Assembly (NCBI RefSeq): GCF_900090265.1
Contig: NZ_LT607752.1
Coordinates: forward strand, 6,640,001 to 6,704,000
Direction of reading: 5' to 3'
Length of the DNA stretch: 64,000 bases
From: Micromonospora rifamycinica
GTDB lineage: Bacteria > Actinomycetota > Actinomycetes > Mycobacteriales > Micromonosporaceae
The translations under genes and the position numbers were made by a program. Positions 15,085 through 24,300 of this stretch are shown here, piece after piece. How positions within the stretch are numbered: the stretch's first letter is position 1; each line of letters begins with the position of its first letter. The notes beneath the pieces were generated by a model, which searched no databases, had not been told where the DNA came from, and was given only the letters and a program-made list of their open reading frames with translations.

Positions 15085-17973
15085 TCAGCCGCTCCGCGAC
15101 GGGCGGACCCGGTCGGTGCAGACCTGACCGGAGGTCGCGAACGCGTTCGTCGAGTAGACCGCCAGCACGGTGAAGCAGTAGTCCACCTCGGTGTTCAGCC
15201 CGTTGACCGTGAAACTGGTCTGTCCGGGGTCGACGGTCGCCATCACCCCGAGCGCCCGCCCGGTCCGTCCACCCGCGACCATGAACGGCACCGAACCGTT
15301 GCTCGGATCGGACCAGGTGACCGTGATGGTGGCGGCATCGTCACGCAGCTTCAGGTCGGCCGGCGGCGGCCCGGCCGTCCCCCCGGGCGCGGTACCTGTC
15401 GACTGTCCCGGATCGGTCGACTCGCGGCCCAGGATCAGCGCGCCGACCGTGCCCCCGACGGCCAGCACCACCACCACGCCCGCCACCACGGCCACCAGCC
15501 GACCCCGGCCCCGCGACCCGCCTGCCCGCCCCGGGGACGACAGCGGCAGCTCGCGGTCACCCGTGCCTGTCGGGCCGCCCGTGCCTGTCGGGCCGCCCGT
15601 GCCTGTCGGGCCGCCCGTGCCTGTCGGGCCGCCCGTGCCTGTCGGGCCGCCCGTGCCTGTCGGGCCGCCCGTGCCTGTCGGGCCGCCCGTGCCCGCTGGT
15701 TGGACCGTGCCCCAGGGGTCGCTGTTCCACGGCGGTGGCGCACCCGCCGGCAGCCGCCGGGGCGACGGCGGCCCCGCCGGATCGAGCGGCTCCACCACCG
15801 GCGGGCCGTCAACCGGGTACGCGGGTGGCGCGGCCGGAGAGGCCGGCGCTTCCGCCGCTGACCCGCTCACCCCGCGCGCCGACGGTCCGTCCACCGGCTG
15901 CCGGGGGGAGGCGGCAGGGGGCGCGCTCACCGGTTGCGCCGTCGTGGATGGCCGGTGCGGTACGGGCACCGCAACGGTCGGCGGAACCGGCACGTCGGTG
16001 CCGGTCGACCCACCGTACGTACCGGGTCGGTCCGGCGGCGGCGTCGGCGCGGCCGGCGTACCACTGCCCGGAACCGGGGGCACCGGAGGGACGCCCGCCG
16101 GTCCCGCCGCCCTGACCCGCGTGGGCAGCGTCGATGGTGCCGATGCCGGTGCCGCGCTCACGTGCGGGGGCGGCCCTGCGGCCCCTGCCGGTGGCGGCGG
16201 CGTGGCCGGTGCTGCCGGTGCTGCCGGTGGGGCTGGTGGAGCTGGTGTCGACGGGGTTTCCGCCGGCGGTGGTGTCGCCGTGCGTGGTGCCGCCGCTGCG
16301 AGCGGTGGTGCCGCTGCCGCCGGTGGCAGCACGCCCGCCGGTGTGGGTGCCGGCCCCGCTCTCGCCGGTGCCGCCGCCGGTGGTGTGGTCGGCGTTGGTA
16401 CTGGCGTTTCCGCCGGTGGCGGCGGGATGGTGGCGTCCGGTGGTGGCATGCTCCGGGTCGGGTGCACTGCCGGTGCCGGGGGTGGTCCGTCGCCCGGGGC
16501 GGCGGTGGGCGGTGCGGCCGGGGGGTGGCCGTCGGGCAGCGTCCGCTGGTCTGCGTCGCCGTCCTGCTCCTCCAGCAACGGCCCGATCTGCCGTACCTGC
16601 ACCGTCGGGCGGTCCCAGGTCCGCGCTGGTGGCGACCCGGCGACGAGTGGTACGGACGATGCCGGTGCCGGCGGCAGTGGTATCGGCGGTGGTGGTGCGG
16701 GCGGGGACGGGTCGTTCGGGGGAAGGGCCGGCACCCCACTGTCGAGAGGCGGTGCCAGCCCGGCCGGCAGCGCGATCGGCCGGGCCGGGCCGGAGGGCGA
16801 GCCGGCGGGAATCACGACCGGCCGCCCGTGCTGGGCCGGTGGGCCTGGTGGCATGGCGGTGGACCGTCCGTGCTGGGCCGGTGGGCCGGGTGGCAGCGCG
16901 GTCGGCCGCCCGTGCTGGGCCGGCGGGATGGCGGTTGGGTGGCCGTGCCGGGGTAAGGACGACCGCGCGGCCGACTCCCCGGGGCCGGACCGCTCGGGCG
17001 GTTTCGACGGTGCCTGATGGGAGGGCGGCTCCGGTTGGGGCGGTGCGGAGCGTGGCGGCTGGTCGTGTGGCGGCCGGAGGTGTGGCGGTGCCCAGGGCGA
17101 GGCGGCCGGTCCGCCGCCGGAGACCGGCGCGGACGGGGAGAACGGTGGTGCCGACCGCGGTCGGGGCGATTCCGCCGCCGGGGCGGAGTCCGGTGTCCGT
17201 TCCGGGGGAGTGGAGTACGGCGGCACTGCGAACGCCCCCGGGCTGGCGGGGCGCGGTGTGGGCAGCGGCGGTGCCTCGGACTGTGGCCCGGGTGACGCCG
17301 GTCGAGGGCGGGGCGCCCCGGGCCGGTGGGCGGTCGACCGGCCGTACATCTGCCGGGGCAACGGCACCCGGGGTTCGGCGTCGAGGAGGGGGTCGACCCG
17401 AGTGTCGCCCTGGCCCGGCACCGGTGGCGGGTGCACCTGCTGACCGGGGGAGTGCGGTGGGTCAGACGGGGCCGGCGGGGCAGCGGCCGGTGCGGGCGTC
17501 GCCGGCAGGGAACTCCCGGTAGGACCCGGCTGGTCCGCCGGGATGCCCAGGTACCGGCGGGCGGCCTGGACGGTGGGATGCTGCTCACCGAGCGCGGCGG
17601 GGCCGGCGGTCGCTACCCGGGTGTAGTTGCGGCGGGCCTCGTGGCGGTTGCCCAGCTCCTCGGCGACCCCGGCCAGGTCGAAGGCGAGGGCGAGCATCAG
17701 CGGGTCGGCCGGACTCCACCGCCGCTCGCCGGCCGCGTACGCCTCCTCCAGCACCCGACGGGCGGCGGCCGGTTCGTCGGCCTCCCGGTGCAGCCGCGCG
17801 AGCAGGTACAGCGCACCCATGACCTCCGGGTGGTCCTCACCGTAGGCGGGGCGGGCCGAGTCGATCGCGTCGGCGAGCAGCCGGCACGCCGCCGACAGGT
17901 CACCGGAGGAACGCAGGGCGAGCGCCCGGTGTCGGACTGCGGCGAGGGGTGCGGGTGCGGACACGCCACCCAT
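15085..17973 (-). CDS. TPR / proline-rich / Fn3 single-pass membrane protein
   Basis: About 962 aa. Residues 1-140 form tetratricopeptide-like helices (ALRSSGDLSAACRLLADAI and two further units with the YGEDHPEV signature). About 650 residues of Pro/Ala/Thr-rich disordered sequence follow, with short repeats such as AQHGRPTALPPGPP. A membrane helix lies near residues 820-845 (LVAVVAGVVVVLAVGG), and a C-terminal Fn3 domain follows. The topology suggests a cytosolic TPR end and an extracellular Fn3 end. ATG 17973 is chosen because upstream sequence does not look coding; a GTG three codons later is possible. Function unknown; its neighbour is another Fn3 protein. Confidence 0.75.
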   Translation of the reverse strand: MGGVSAPAPLAAVRHRALALRSSGDLSAACRLLADAIDSARPAYGEDHPEVMGALYLLARLHREADEPAAARRVLEEAYAAGERRWSPADPLMLALAFDLAGVAEELGNRHEARRNYTRVATAGPAALGEQHPTVQAARRYLGIPADQPGPTGSSLPATPAPAAAPPAPSDPPHSPGQQVHPPPVPGQGDTRVDPLLDAEPRVPLPRQMYGRSTAHRPGAPRPRPASPGPQSEAPPLPTPRPASPGAFAVPPYSTPPERTPDSAPAAESPRPRSAPPFSPSAPVSGGGPAASPWAPPHLRPPHDQPPRSAPPQPEPPSHQAPSKPPERSGPGESAARSSLPRHGHPTAIPPAQHGRPTALPPGPPAQHGRSTAMPPGPPAQHGRPVVIPAGSPSGPARPIALPAGLAPPLDSGVPALPPNDPSPPAPPPPIPLPPAPASSVPLVAGSPPARTWDRPTVQVRQIGPLLEEQDGDADQRTLPDGHPPAAPPTAAPGDGPPPAPAVHPTRSMPPPDATIPPPPAETPVPTPTTPPAAAPARAGPAPTPAGVLPPAAAAPPLAAAAPRTATPPPAETPSTPAPPAPPAAPAAPATPPPPAGAAGPPPHVSAAPASAPSTLPTRVRAAGPAGVPPVPPVPGSGTPAAPTPPPDRPGTYGGSTGTDVPVPPTVAVPVPHRPSTTAQPVSAPPAASPRQPVDGPSARGVSGSAAEAPASPAAPPAYPVDGPPVVEPLDPAGPPSPRRLPAGAPPPWNSDPWGTVQPAGTGGPTGTGGPTGTGGPTGTGGPTGTGGPTGTGGPTGTGGPTGTGDRELPLSSPGRAGGSRGRGRLVAVVAGVVVVLAVGGTVGALILGRESTDPGQSTGTAPGGTAGPPPADLKLRDDAATITVTWSDPSNGSVPFMVAGGRTGRALGVMATVDPGQTSFTVNGLNTEVDYCFTVLAVYSTNAFATSGQVCTDRVRPSRSG
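15563..15688 (-). repeat. Seven in-frame 18-bp tandem repeats
   Basis: Seven exact copies of GTGCCTGTCGGGCCGCCC encode a Gly-Pro-Thr-Gly-Thr-Gly hexapeptide array just before the membrane helix of the TPR/Fn3 protein. Identical units imply recent slippage and probable length variation. Confidence 0.9.
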
Positions 17974-18183
17974 GCTGCCGCCTGTACGGGTCCGGACGCT
18001 ACCCACCCGATGATGCGCTCCGATGCAGGCTTCTGACCTGCGATGATCCAGTCCCCGTCCGACCGCCCGACGGTGATGTGCATGATCCATTCCGGCCGTG
18101 TACAGTAATGCCCCGTGCGGCCCACCAGGCCGGCTGACCGGGGTGAGAGACGCCGGAGCCGACCCGGTAGGCTGAACGGGCAA

Positions 18184-18267
18184 GTCCGGGTGGCGGAATG
18201 GCAGACGCGCTAGCTTGAGGTGCTAGTGCCCGTATAGGGCGTGGGGGTTCAAGTCCCCCCTCGGACA
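18184..18267 (+). tRNA. tRNA-Leu (GAG anticodon)
   Basis: 84 bases. The acceptor arms GTCCGGG and CTCGGAC pair with one G-T wobble. The anticodon stem CTAGC/GCTAG encloses TTGAGGT, giving anticodon GAG, and a long variable arm is typical of leucine tRNA. The T arm is GGGGG-TTCAAGT-CCCCC. CCA is not encoded. The sequence immediately downstream is a fragment-rich island, and the 3' end is repeated at 35729-35755, consistent with use as an integration site. Confidence 0.95.
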
Positions 18268-18269
18268 CA
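18243..18269 (+). repeat. tRNA-Leu 3' end: candidate attachment site, inverted copy at 35729-35755
   Basis: The 27 bases covering the T arm and acceptor 3' strand are identical, on the opposite strand, to 35729-35755 at the end of a serine recombinase relic. tRNA 3' ends are standard target sites for integrative elements. Confidence 0.7.
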
Positions 18270-18374
18270 CTTTTGCAGCATCCCTGCTGTCTACGACGTA
18301 CTGGTGGTGGGGCGCGCTTGACCACACTGATCTGATCTCCGTGTCGACGTCGGCTGGTCCCGCTTCGGGCGGGG

Positions 18375-18875
18375 GTGGTCGGCGTGGCTGACGTTGTGGT
18401 CGCTCCCGTCGTCCCGCCGGTTGTACTGGCTGGCCGGGGCAATTCGGGTGGTCGGTCTGACCGGGGTCTTCGTCGTCGGCCGTTGCCGCTTGCGGATCTT
18501 TCTTCCCCTCGTGTCGGCACCCTGGTCTATGGGGTGGCGGCGCTGGATGCCAGTGGTCGGATCGCCGACAGTGGGGTCGTTCGGGCGCTCGGTTGGGTGC
18601 CGGGCACCCGGTTGCAACATCCGTGGGGGTGCGTGCTCTGCACGGATCGGCAGTGCATCTTCACGGTGACCGGTGGTCAGGGTCATCTGCGGCTGGCGAC
18701 GGCGAGGGTCGTGCACGGGGGCGACAGCCTCCTCGCCGACGCCCTGCCCGAACTGCAGGCTGACGTCGTCGTGGCGAACTTCCCGTTCGGCATTCACGAC
18801 TGGGGCCACGACCGCCCCACCTACGACCCCCGCTCGGCCCTGCTTCGCCGAGGAAGTGGGATCGGGCTGAGGTGA
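18375..18875 (+). pseudogene. Chimeric relic: AbrB-like domain joined to a HsdM (N6 DNA methylase) fragment
   Basis: A 166-codon frame whose first 75 residues (YGVAALDASGRIADSGVV, RALGWVPGTRL) resemble the swapped-hairpin AbrB-like regulators common in this group. From about residue 100 it resembles type I restriction methyltransferases instead: LATARVVHGGDSLLAD, then ADVVVANFPFGIHDWGHDR. The methylase motif IV, normally NPPF, reads NFPF, and the rest of the enzyme is missing. The gene is not expected to work as a methyltransferase. It probably formed by a deletion joining two genes within the island beside the tRNA. Confidence 0.65.
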
Positions 18876-18921
18876 TAACTTTCCACCCTCGTTGCTACCA
18901 GTGTCGAGAAAGGACGTTTGG

Positions 18922-19356
18922 GTGACGGACGACCACTCCGGGGCTGAGTACGCCGCCGATGTGCCGAGGCGGCGACGCCGCTGGGTCAGCCTGGTGGTGG
19001 TGTCTCTTGTGCTGCTCGCTCTGGGAGGCGGTGGCGCGGCGGCGTACTGGGAGTTCGCTGACCGGAAGGACGAGGATCCGGGGGTGACCGCGTGTCGTTC
19101 GGCGGGGTTCGTGGTGCGGGTCGAGCAGGGTCAGGTTGCGCCTGCCGATGAGGTGCAGCGGGTGGCGGAGCTGTTTCAGCGTTCCGCTCATGAGGATCTG
19201 AAGTCCGCGGGGGTGACTGCGGTGGGCATGGTGCAACGGGTGCAGAGTCGTCGCGGTAGTGAGGAGGTACAGCACTTCGATCGGGTCACCTTGACCCGTG
19301 TTGTTCCCGGGCTCATTGCGGCCTGCGAGAATCACCAGGTCACCGTCAAGTCGTAG
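18922..19356 (+). CDS. Hypothetical single-pass membrane protein
   Basis: About 144 aa. A charged N-terminus (PRRRRRW) precedes one membrane helix (VSLVVVSLVLLALGGGGAAA), then a soluble domain of about 100 residues with two Cys, presumably outside the cell. GTG 18922 is chosen because GAAAGGA lies eight bases upstream. No family recognised. It is followed by a strong hairpin. Confidence 0.65.
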   Translation: MTDDHSGAEYAADVPRRRRRWVSLVVVSLVLLALGGGGAAAYWEFADRKDEDPGVTACRSAGFVVRVEQGQVAPADEVQRVAELFQRSAHEDLKSAGVTAVGMVQRVQSRRGSEEVQHFDRVTLTRVVPGLIAACENHQVTVKS

Positions 19357-19431
19357 GGGCCGGGGCTGATCGCTGCGGTCGGACGCTTGTTGCGGCGAGA
19401 GACTCGCCTGTGGGTGGAGCCGACCTGGAGC

Positions 19432-19471
19432 GGTGTGGGCCGGGCACCCTATCGTCGGCCCGGCCCACACC
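19432..19471. terminator. Bidirectional terminator hairpin
   Basis: Perfect 13-bp stem, arms 19432-19444 and 19459-19471 (GGTGTGGGCCGGG and its complement), 14-base loop, between the membrane protein gene and the convergent FG-GAP relic. Confidence 0.65.
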
Positions 19472-19478
19472 CATGATC

Positions 19479-19919
19479 TCACCAGCCGGTGGCGATCTGG
19501 GTTCTCGCGCTGAGCAGTCCGTTGGTGGTGCCCGGGTAGAGGTATACGGTGCCGGTGGAGTTGTCCCGGGCGATGACGTCGGGTTTGCCGTCACGGTTGA
19601 AGTCGGTGAGGCCGAATGAGGTGAAGCTGCCCCAGCCGGTGCCGACCTGGCTGACGTTGTTGGGTGGGAAGTCGTACAGGTTGAGGATGCCGGTGCTGGT
19701 CAGTCTGGCGTACATGTCGGGTGTGCTGTCTCCGACGACGTTGGCGATGCCGAACGTGCTGTAGTTGGTGGACCAGCCTGTGTCGAGTTGCACCCGGGTT
19801 GCCTGACCGCCCTTCAGATCACCGGGATAGTTCCACATCTCGCCGGTCGCACCAGCGGCGATGATGTCTTGGTAGCCGTCGTGGTTGAAGTCAGCGATCC
19901 CGAACGGGGTGAACTGGTC
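19479..19919 (-). pseudogene. FG-GAP/VCBS repeat protein, C-terminal relic
   Basis: About 146 codons with a proper stop but no start. The frame is open upstream of the internal ATG at 19838, reading FGIADFNHDGYQDIIA, and is then abruptly replaced by unrelated sequence. Three FG-GAP units are visible (FGIADFNHDG, FGIANVVGDS, FGLTDFNRDGKPDVIA), with the Asp-rich calcium-binding loops of this family. It resembles the FG-GAP segment of the intact LamG protein downstream, so it is probably the tail of a lost paralogue. Confidence 0.7.
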
Positions 19920-20360
19920 CCCTTCGGCAACATCACCAAGCAGGTCGACACCCGCTACGAGCCGGCTACCACAGCAGAGACCCAGTGCTACCGGTACGAC
20001 GCGCTACGCCAGCTCACCTCCGCCTGGACCGCCACCGACAACTGCACCCTCGCGCCGAGCGGCAGCAACCGCGGCATGGTCGGCAGCGGCATCAGCCCCG
20101 CCAGCGCCTACTGGACCGAGTGGACGGTAGACACCCTCGGTAACCGTCAGAACCAGAAGCAGTACTCGCTCAGCGGTGGCACGGACATCACCACCACCTA
20201 CGCCTATGACGGCAACAGCAAGGGACAGCCGCACACCCTGACCAGCACGGCAACCAGCGGCGGCCTGACCGGTACCACCTCGTACACGTACGACAAGACC
20301 GGCAACATGGCCACCCGCAGCGCGGGTCAGGGCAACCAGACCCTGAGCTGGGACGAGGCT
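19920..20360 (+). pseudogene. RHS-repeat protein, internal relic
   Basis: About 147 codons open at both ends, bounded by an FG-GAP relic on one side and a transposase relic on the other. Motifs are typical of RHS/YD proteins: CYRYDALRQLTSAW, TYAYDGNSKGQPHTL, TSYTYDKTGNMATR, LSWDEA. The same order of blocks occurs near the end of the intact RHS protein at 25951-33003, but the sequence is clearly divergent, so this is a remnant of another RHS allele. No start or stop belongs to it. Confidence 0.7.
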
Positions 20361-20855
20361 GCCCCTGTCGCTGTGAAAGATCACGTCGTCGACGGTGTCG
20401 CCCCGGCTCGCGGCGGCCATGTTCAGTGACGCCTCGACCAGGTCGGCGTCATGGTGAGCGAACATGGCGTAGCCCAGCAGCCGGCGGCTGAACAGGTCGA
20501 TGACCGTAGCTAGATACAGTTTCCCCTGGTCAGTGACGATCTCGGTCATGTCGCCGCACCAGAGCAAGTCCGGTGCCGGAGCACCGAACTGCCGGCGGAC
20601 CCGGTCCGGTGCCGCAGGCCGCTTGCCCTGCCGGGTCCGGCTACGGCGCCGTTTCGATGGGCGACCGGCCAGCCCGAGCGCGGCCATCCTGCGGGCGACG
20701 GTGTTCTCCCCGACCCGCCAGCCCGCGGCCTGCAAATCGAGGGTGACCTGCGGCGAGCCGTAGGTACCGCCGGAGGCGTCGAAGATCCGACGGATCTCGT
20801 CGTCGAGTTCGGCCCGGCGGGTCTGGGCGCCGGTGGGCTGCCGGTCATGCCACAT
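20361..20855 (-). pseudogene. IS3-family OrfB transposase, 3'-truncated
   Basis: The N-terminal 165 residues of an IS3-type integrase-core transposase: an HTH_21-like region (SGGTYGSPQVTLDL), the first catalytic Asp in LWCGDMTEI, and the second in IFHSDRGS. The frame breaks exactly after HSDRGS into RHS sequence, so the catalytic Glu is lost. No OrfA or terminal inverted repeat was found to the right. Inactive. Confidence 0.75.
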
Positions 20856-21322
20856 GGATGACGCCTGATCGGATCAACACTCCCTCCTAGGATGATTTAG
20901 AGGGTGTGGAGGTGGCATCCTTTCAGGGCAGGCAATGCTTCACTACGCAACGCCTTATGTCAGAATTGCCCGGTTCGTATGTTAATACAACAGAGGTATG
21001 AATAGTAATGGATTGATCGCAGGTGTCAATCGCTTGCGCGGCGCGATCCGTCGAATGGCGGTGCTCCGGGGCTGGCTTGCCTCAGGTCACGGGTGTATAA
21101 CAGTTACTGCCTGCGATCGAGGTGCGGGAGTCCCTGCCCATCGCTCATAATCCAGCAACCCTGAGTAATTGTTGCTGTTCGCTACGTCGCCGGAGATCCC
21201 CGTCGAGACGCCTCAGCCAACCTGGCCCCGCTCGTGGTGTGGAGCAGCCGGGCCACGAGGGTGCTCCCAAGTGGCTACTGTGCCGCTTGCCTGATCAACG
21301 ATCCACGGGGGTAGCTGCTTTG
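20856..21322. other. Intergenic leader before the LamG gene
   Basis: No convincing gene. The stretch 20970-21015 is markedly AT-richer than the surroundings and could hold a promoter. GATCGCAGG (21015-21023) recurs inverted at 21110-21118. Confidence 0.4.
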
Positions 21323-24300
21323 ATGCGTCCTGCGCGCCTTCTCATTCGGTTATCCGATACATCTATGAACGCCAGCTGCGGGCGCAAGGGTCGACCAGGC
21401 GCGCGGTTCGGCACCGCCGTGGCGACCGCAGTCGTTGTCACTGGGTCGGTGGCCCTGTGGATCAGCGGTGGACCGACGCCGGCTGTGGCTGCTGCTCCCG
21501 ACTGTGGGAGTGCCGTTGCGACCGAAGCGAAGGCGTTAAGTGCCGCTGCTTCTTGTGGTCAGGCGGTCGTGATTGATGCCTCGCGAACTCCGTACACGCA
21601 GGTCGTGGCGCAGCCGGATGGGCACCTCCAGTTTGAATCTGCGGTTGTGCCGCAACGTACTCGGCGAGCTGACGGCGCGTGGGCGGACGTCGACTTAACC
21701 CTTCAGCAAGGCGGAGACGGGCTGTTGCGCCCGACAGCGTCCGTGGCCGATGTCGCGTTCTCCGGCGGTGGTGACGCGCCTATGGTGACGTTAATGCGGT
21801 CCGGGCAGGAGTTCCAGCTGTCCTGGTCCGGGTCTTTGCCTCACCCGGTGGTGAGCGGTGACACTGCCACCTACCGGGATGTCCTGCCGGAGGTAGACCT
21901 GGTTCTCCGCGCCACGCATACCGGTTTCACCCACGTTCTGGTGGTGCGTTCGGCGGACGCGGCTGCCGACTCGGCGTTGCGGGACCTCACCTTACAGGTC
22001 GGCGGTGACGCCGAGCTGAGCCGCGTCCAGGACGGTTCGTTGCGGGCCGTATCGGGAACGACGCTGGTGGCAGAAGCGGAGCCGGCAGTGATGTGGGACT
22101 CGTCGGCGGCGCCTCCGAGCGCGCAAGGCCAGGCCAGGCAGATGTCGGATGCGAAGGCGGCAGGCGACGGCGCTCGGATGGCGAAGGTCGCGACCCAGAT
22201 TACTGGGGATGGCGGGCTGCGGCTGGTGCCGGACACAGCCCTACTCGACTCGCCGGGGACAGTCTTCCCTGTCTATATCGACCCGGCCTGGTCGGTAAGT
22301 CGGTCGAAGTGGGCCTACGCGACGAGCGATGGCTGCACCAACACCGACTACACGTACGCCCGGGTGGGATACAGCCCGGACGGGCCCTGCGTCGGCTCGC
22401 GGTTCCGGTCGTACTTCGAGTTCCCGACGATCAGCGGCTCGGTCTCGCTAAAGGGCAAGCATGTCGAGTCGGCGTATGTGCAGATGAAGTTGTTCCACTC
22501 GTGGTCATGCACCGACACGTCGACTCATATGTACCTGACGCCGGTGATCAACGCGACCATGAAGGCGTCGTTCTCGGCGATGAAGCTGAAGACGTGGTTG
22601 GACAGCGCGGCCGGGCATGCCAACAAGGGCGCCGGGTGTTCGGACTCACCGCAGGCCGACATGGACATGATCTTCAACGGCTCGGGGGTTACCAGCCAGA
22701 CCCAGGCGGCAGCGACCGGAGGCTGGCCCACGATGACCGTCGGCTTCTGCGCCTGCAATGGCGATGGGCAGTACGAAACCGCGCAGGACCGTTGGAAGAA
22801 GTTCTACCCGGCCAAGGCCAAGCTGGTGGTGGACTACGACTCCATCCCGGGAAAGCCGAACAGACTTCAGGTGGCCGGGGTGTCCTGTCCGACCAGCGGC
22901 GCGGTGACGATCGGCACGGTGAATCCGATCTTCTCGGCGGTCTACCCGGATGCCGACTCCGGCCAGACGCTGACCGGCTCGTACGAATGGATCGAAGTCC
23001 CCTCAGGCGGCATGAGCACGGTTACCGCCACGTACCCATCACGCAAGACAGGGCCACCGACGGCACCGGCGAGCGCGAACGGACGCGCCACCACGGCTGC
23101 GGTCGCCGCGGTGGCTAACCGCAACTACGCGTTCCGGGTCACTGCGGTGGATCCGGCGCCCTACTCGCAATGGAGCGGCTGGTCCGCCTGGTGCCAGTTC
23201 TCCATCGACACCACCGTGCCGCCCGCGCCCACCGTCACCTATGGCACGGTGCCAGGCCCGGGACAGCCAATCACCTTCACCCTGTCCTCCACGACCACGG
23301 ACGTGACCAAGTTCCGGTATAGCTGGACGGGCCCGCCCGGCACACCGCACACGCTGCGTTCCTACGCGGGGGACGGTGCCGGTAGCTTCAGTTCGAGCTT
23401 CACCACACCCCCCGGTCTGTGGGACACCGACGGGACGGTGCTGAGCCCGGGCGACCTGTCCGGCGACGGTAAACCCGATGTCATCTACCGCCGATCCGGC
23501 GATGCCAGCCTGTACCTGGCGCGCGGGAACGGCACGGGCGGCTTCTTGGCCGATCCGGAACTGCTTGACGCGGGTAACTGGTCCGCTGCCCAGTACCTCT
23601 TCTCACCCGGCGACTTCAACGGCGACGGCAAGCCCGACCTCATCTACCGGGATCGGGCCACCCAGAACCTGTTCATGCGACGCGGTACGGCCACGGGTGG
23701 CGTGGAGAGCACCTCCGTCCAGATCGGCAGCGCCTGGTCCGCGGCCACCTGGATTTTCTCGCCGGGTGACTTCAACGGTGACGGTAAGCCTGATGTGCTG
23801 TACCGCAAGTCCGACGGCAGCCTCGTAATGGTCCGCGGAAACGGCACCGGCGGTTGGATCACGGGGGTCTCGGAGACCATCGGCACCGGCTGGAACGGCG
23901 CCGCACTGTTCGGTCTGGGGGACTTCTCCGGGGACGGCAAGGCCGACGTGCTTTCCCGGATCAACGCTACCGGCGAGGTCCGGCTGACCCGGGGCAACGG
24001 CACCGGTGGGTGGTTGGACACCACCGGCGTCACGAAGGGCACGATCCCGAGCGGAGGAACGATCTTCGTGCCGGGTGACTTCTCCGGTGACGGCACGAAG
24101 GACATCGTGGCCACGATCCCCGCAGCGCCGAACTACGGGGAACTGGCGGCTACCGGCACCACGACCAAGACGGCGACCGTCACGCTGAACACCTACAAAT
24201 ACGGCAAGAACATCCTGTGGACCCGTGCCATCGACTCCACCGGAAACCTCGGCAACACCGGCACGGTCGAGATCACCGTTCCCCGCCGCACCTCTGCGGT

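Noticed and set aside
16134..17522. Long plus-strand frames of Arg/Val/Gly/Pro repeats
   Set aside because: They are antisense to the proline-rich part of the TPR/Fn3 protein and have no domain content.
17999..18520. Minus-strand frame containing SEGGLEPPRP
   Set aside because: The peptide is the antisense reading of the tRNA-Leu 3' end, a known artefact; the rest of the frame is unsupported.
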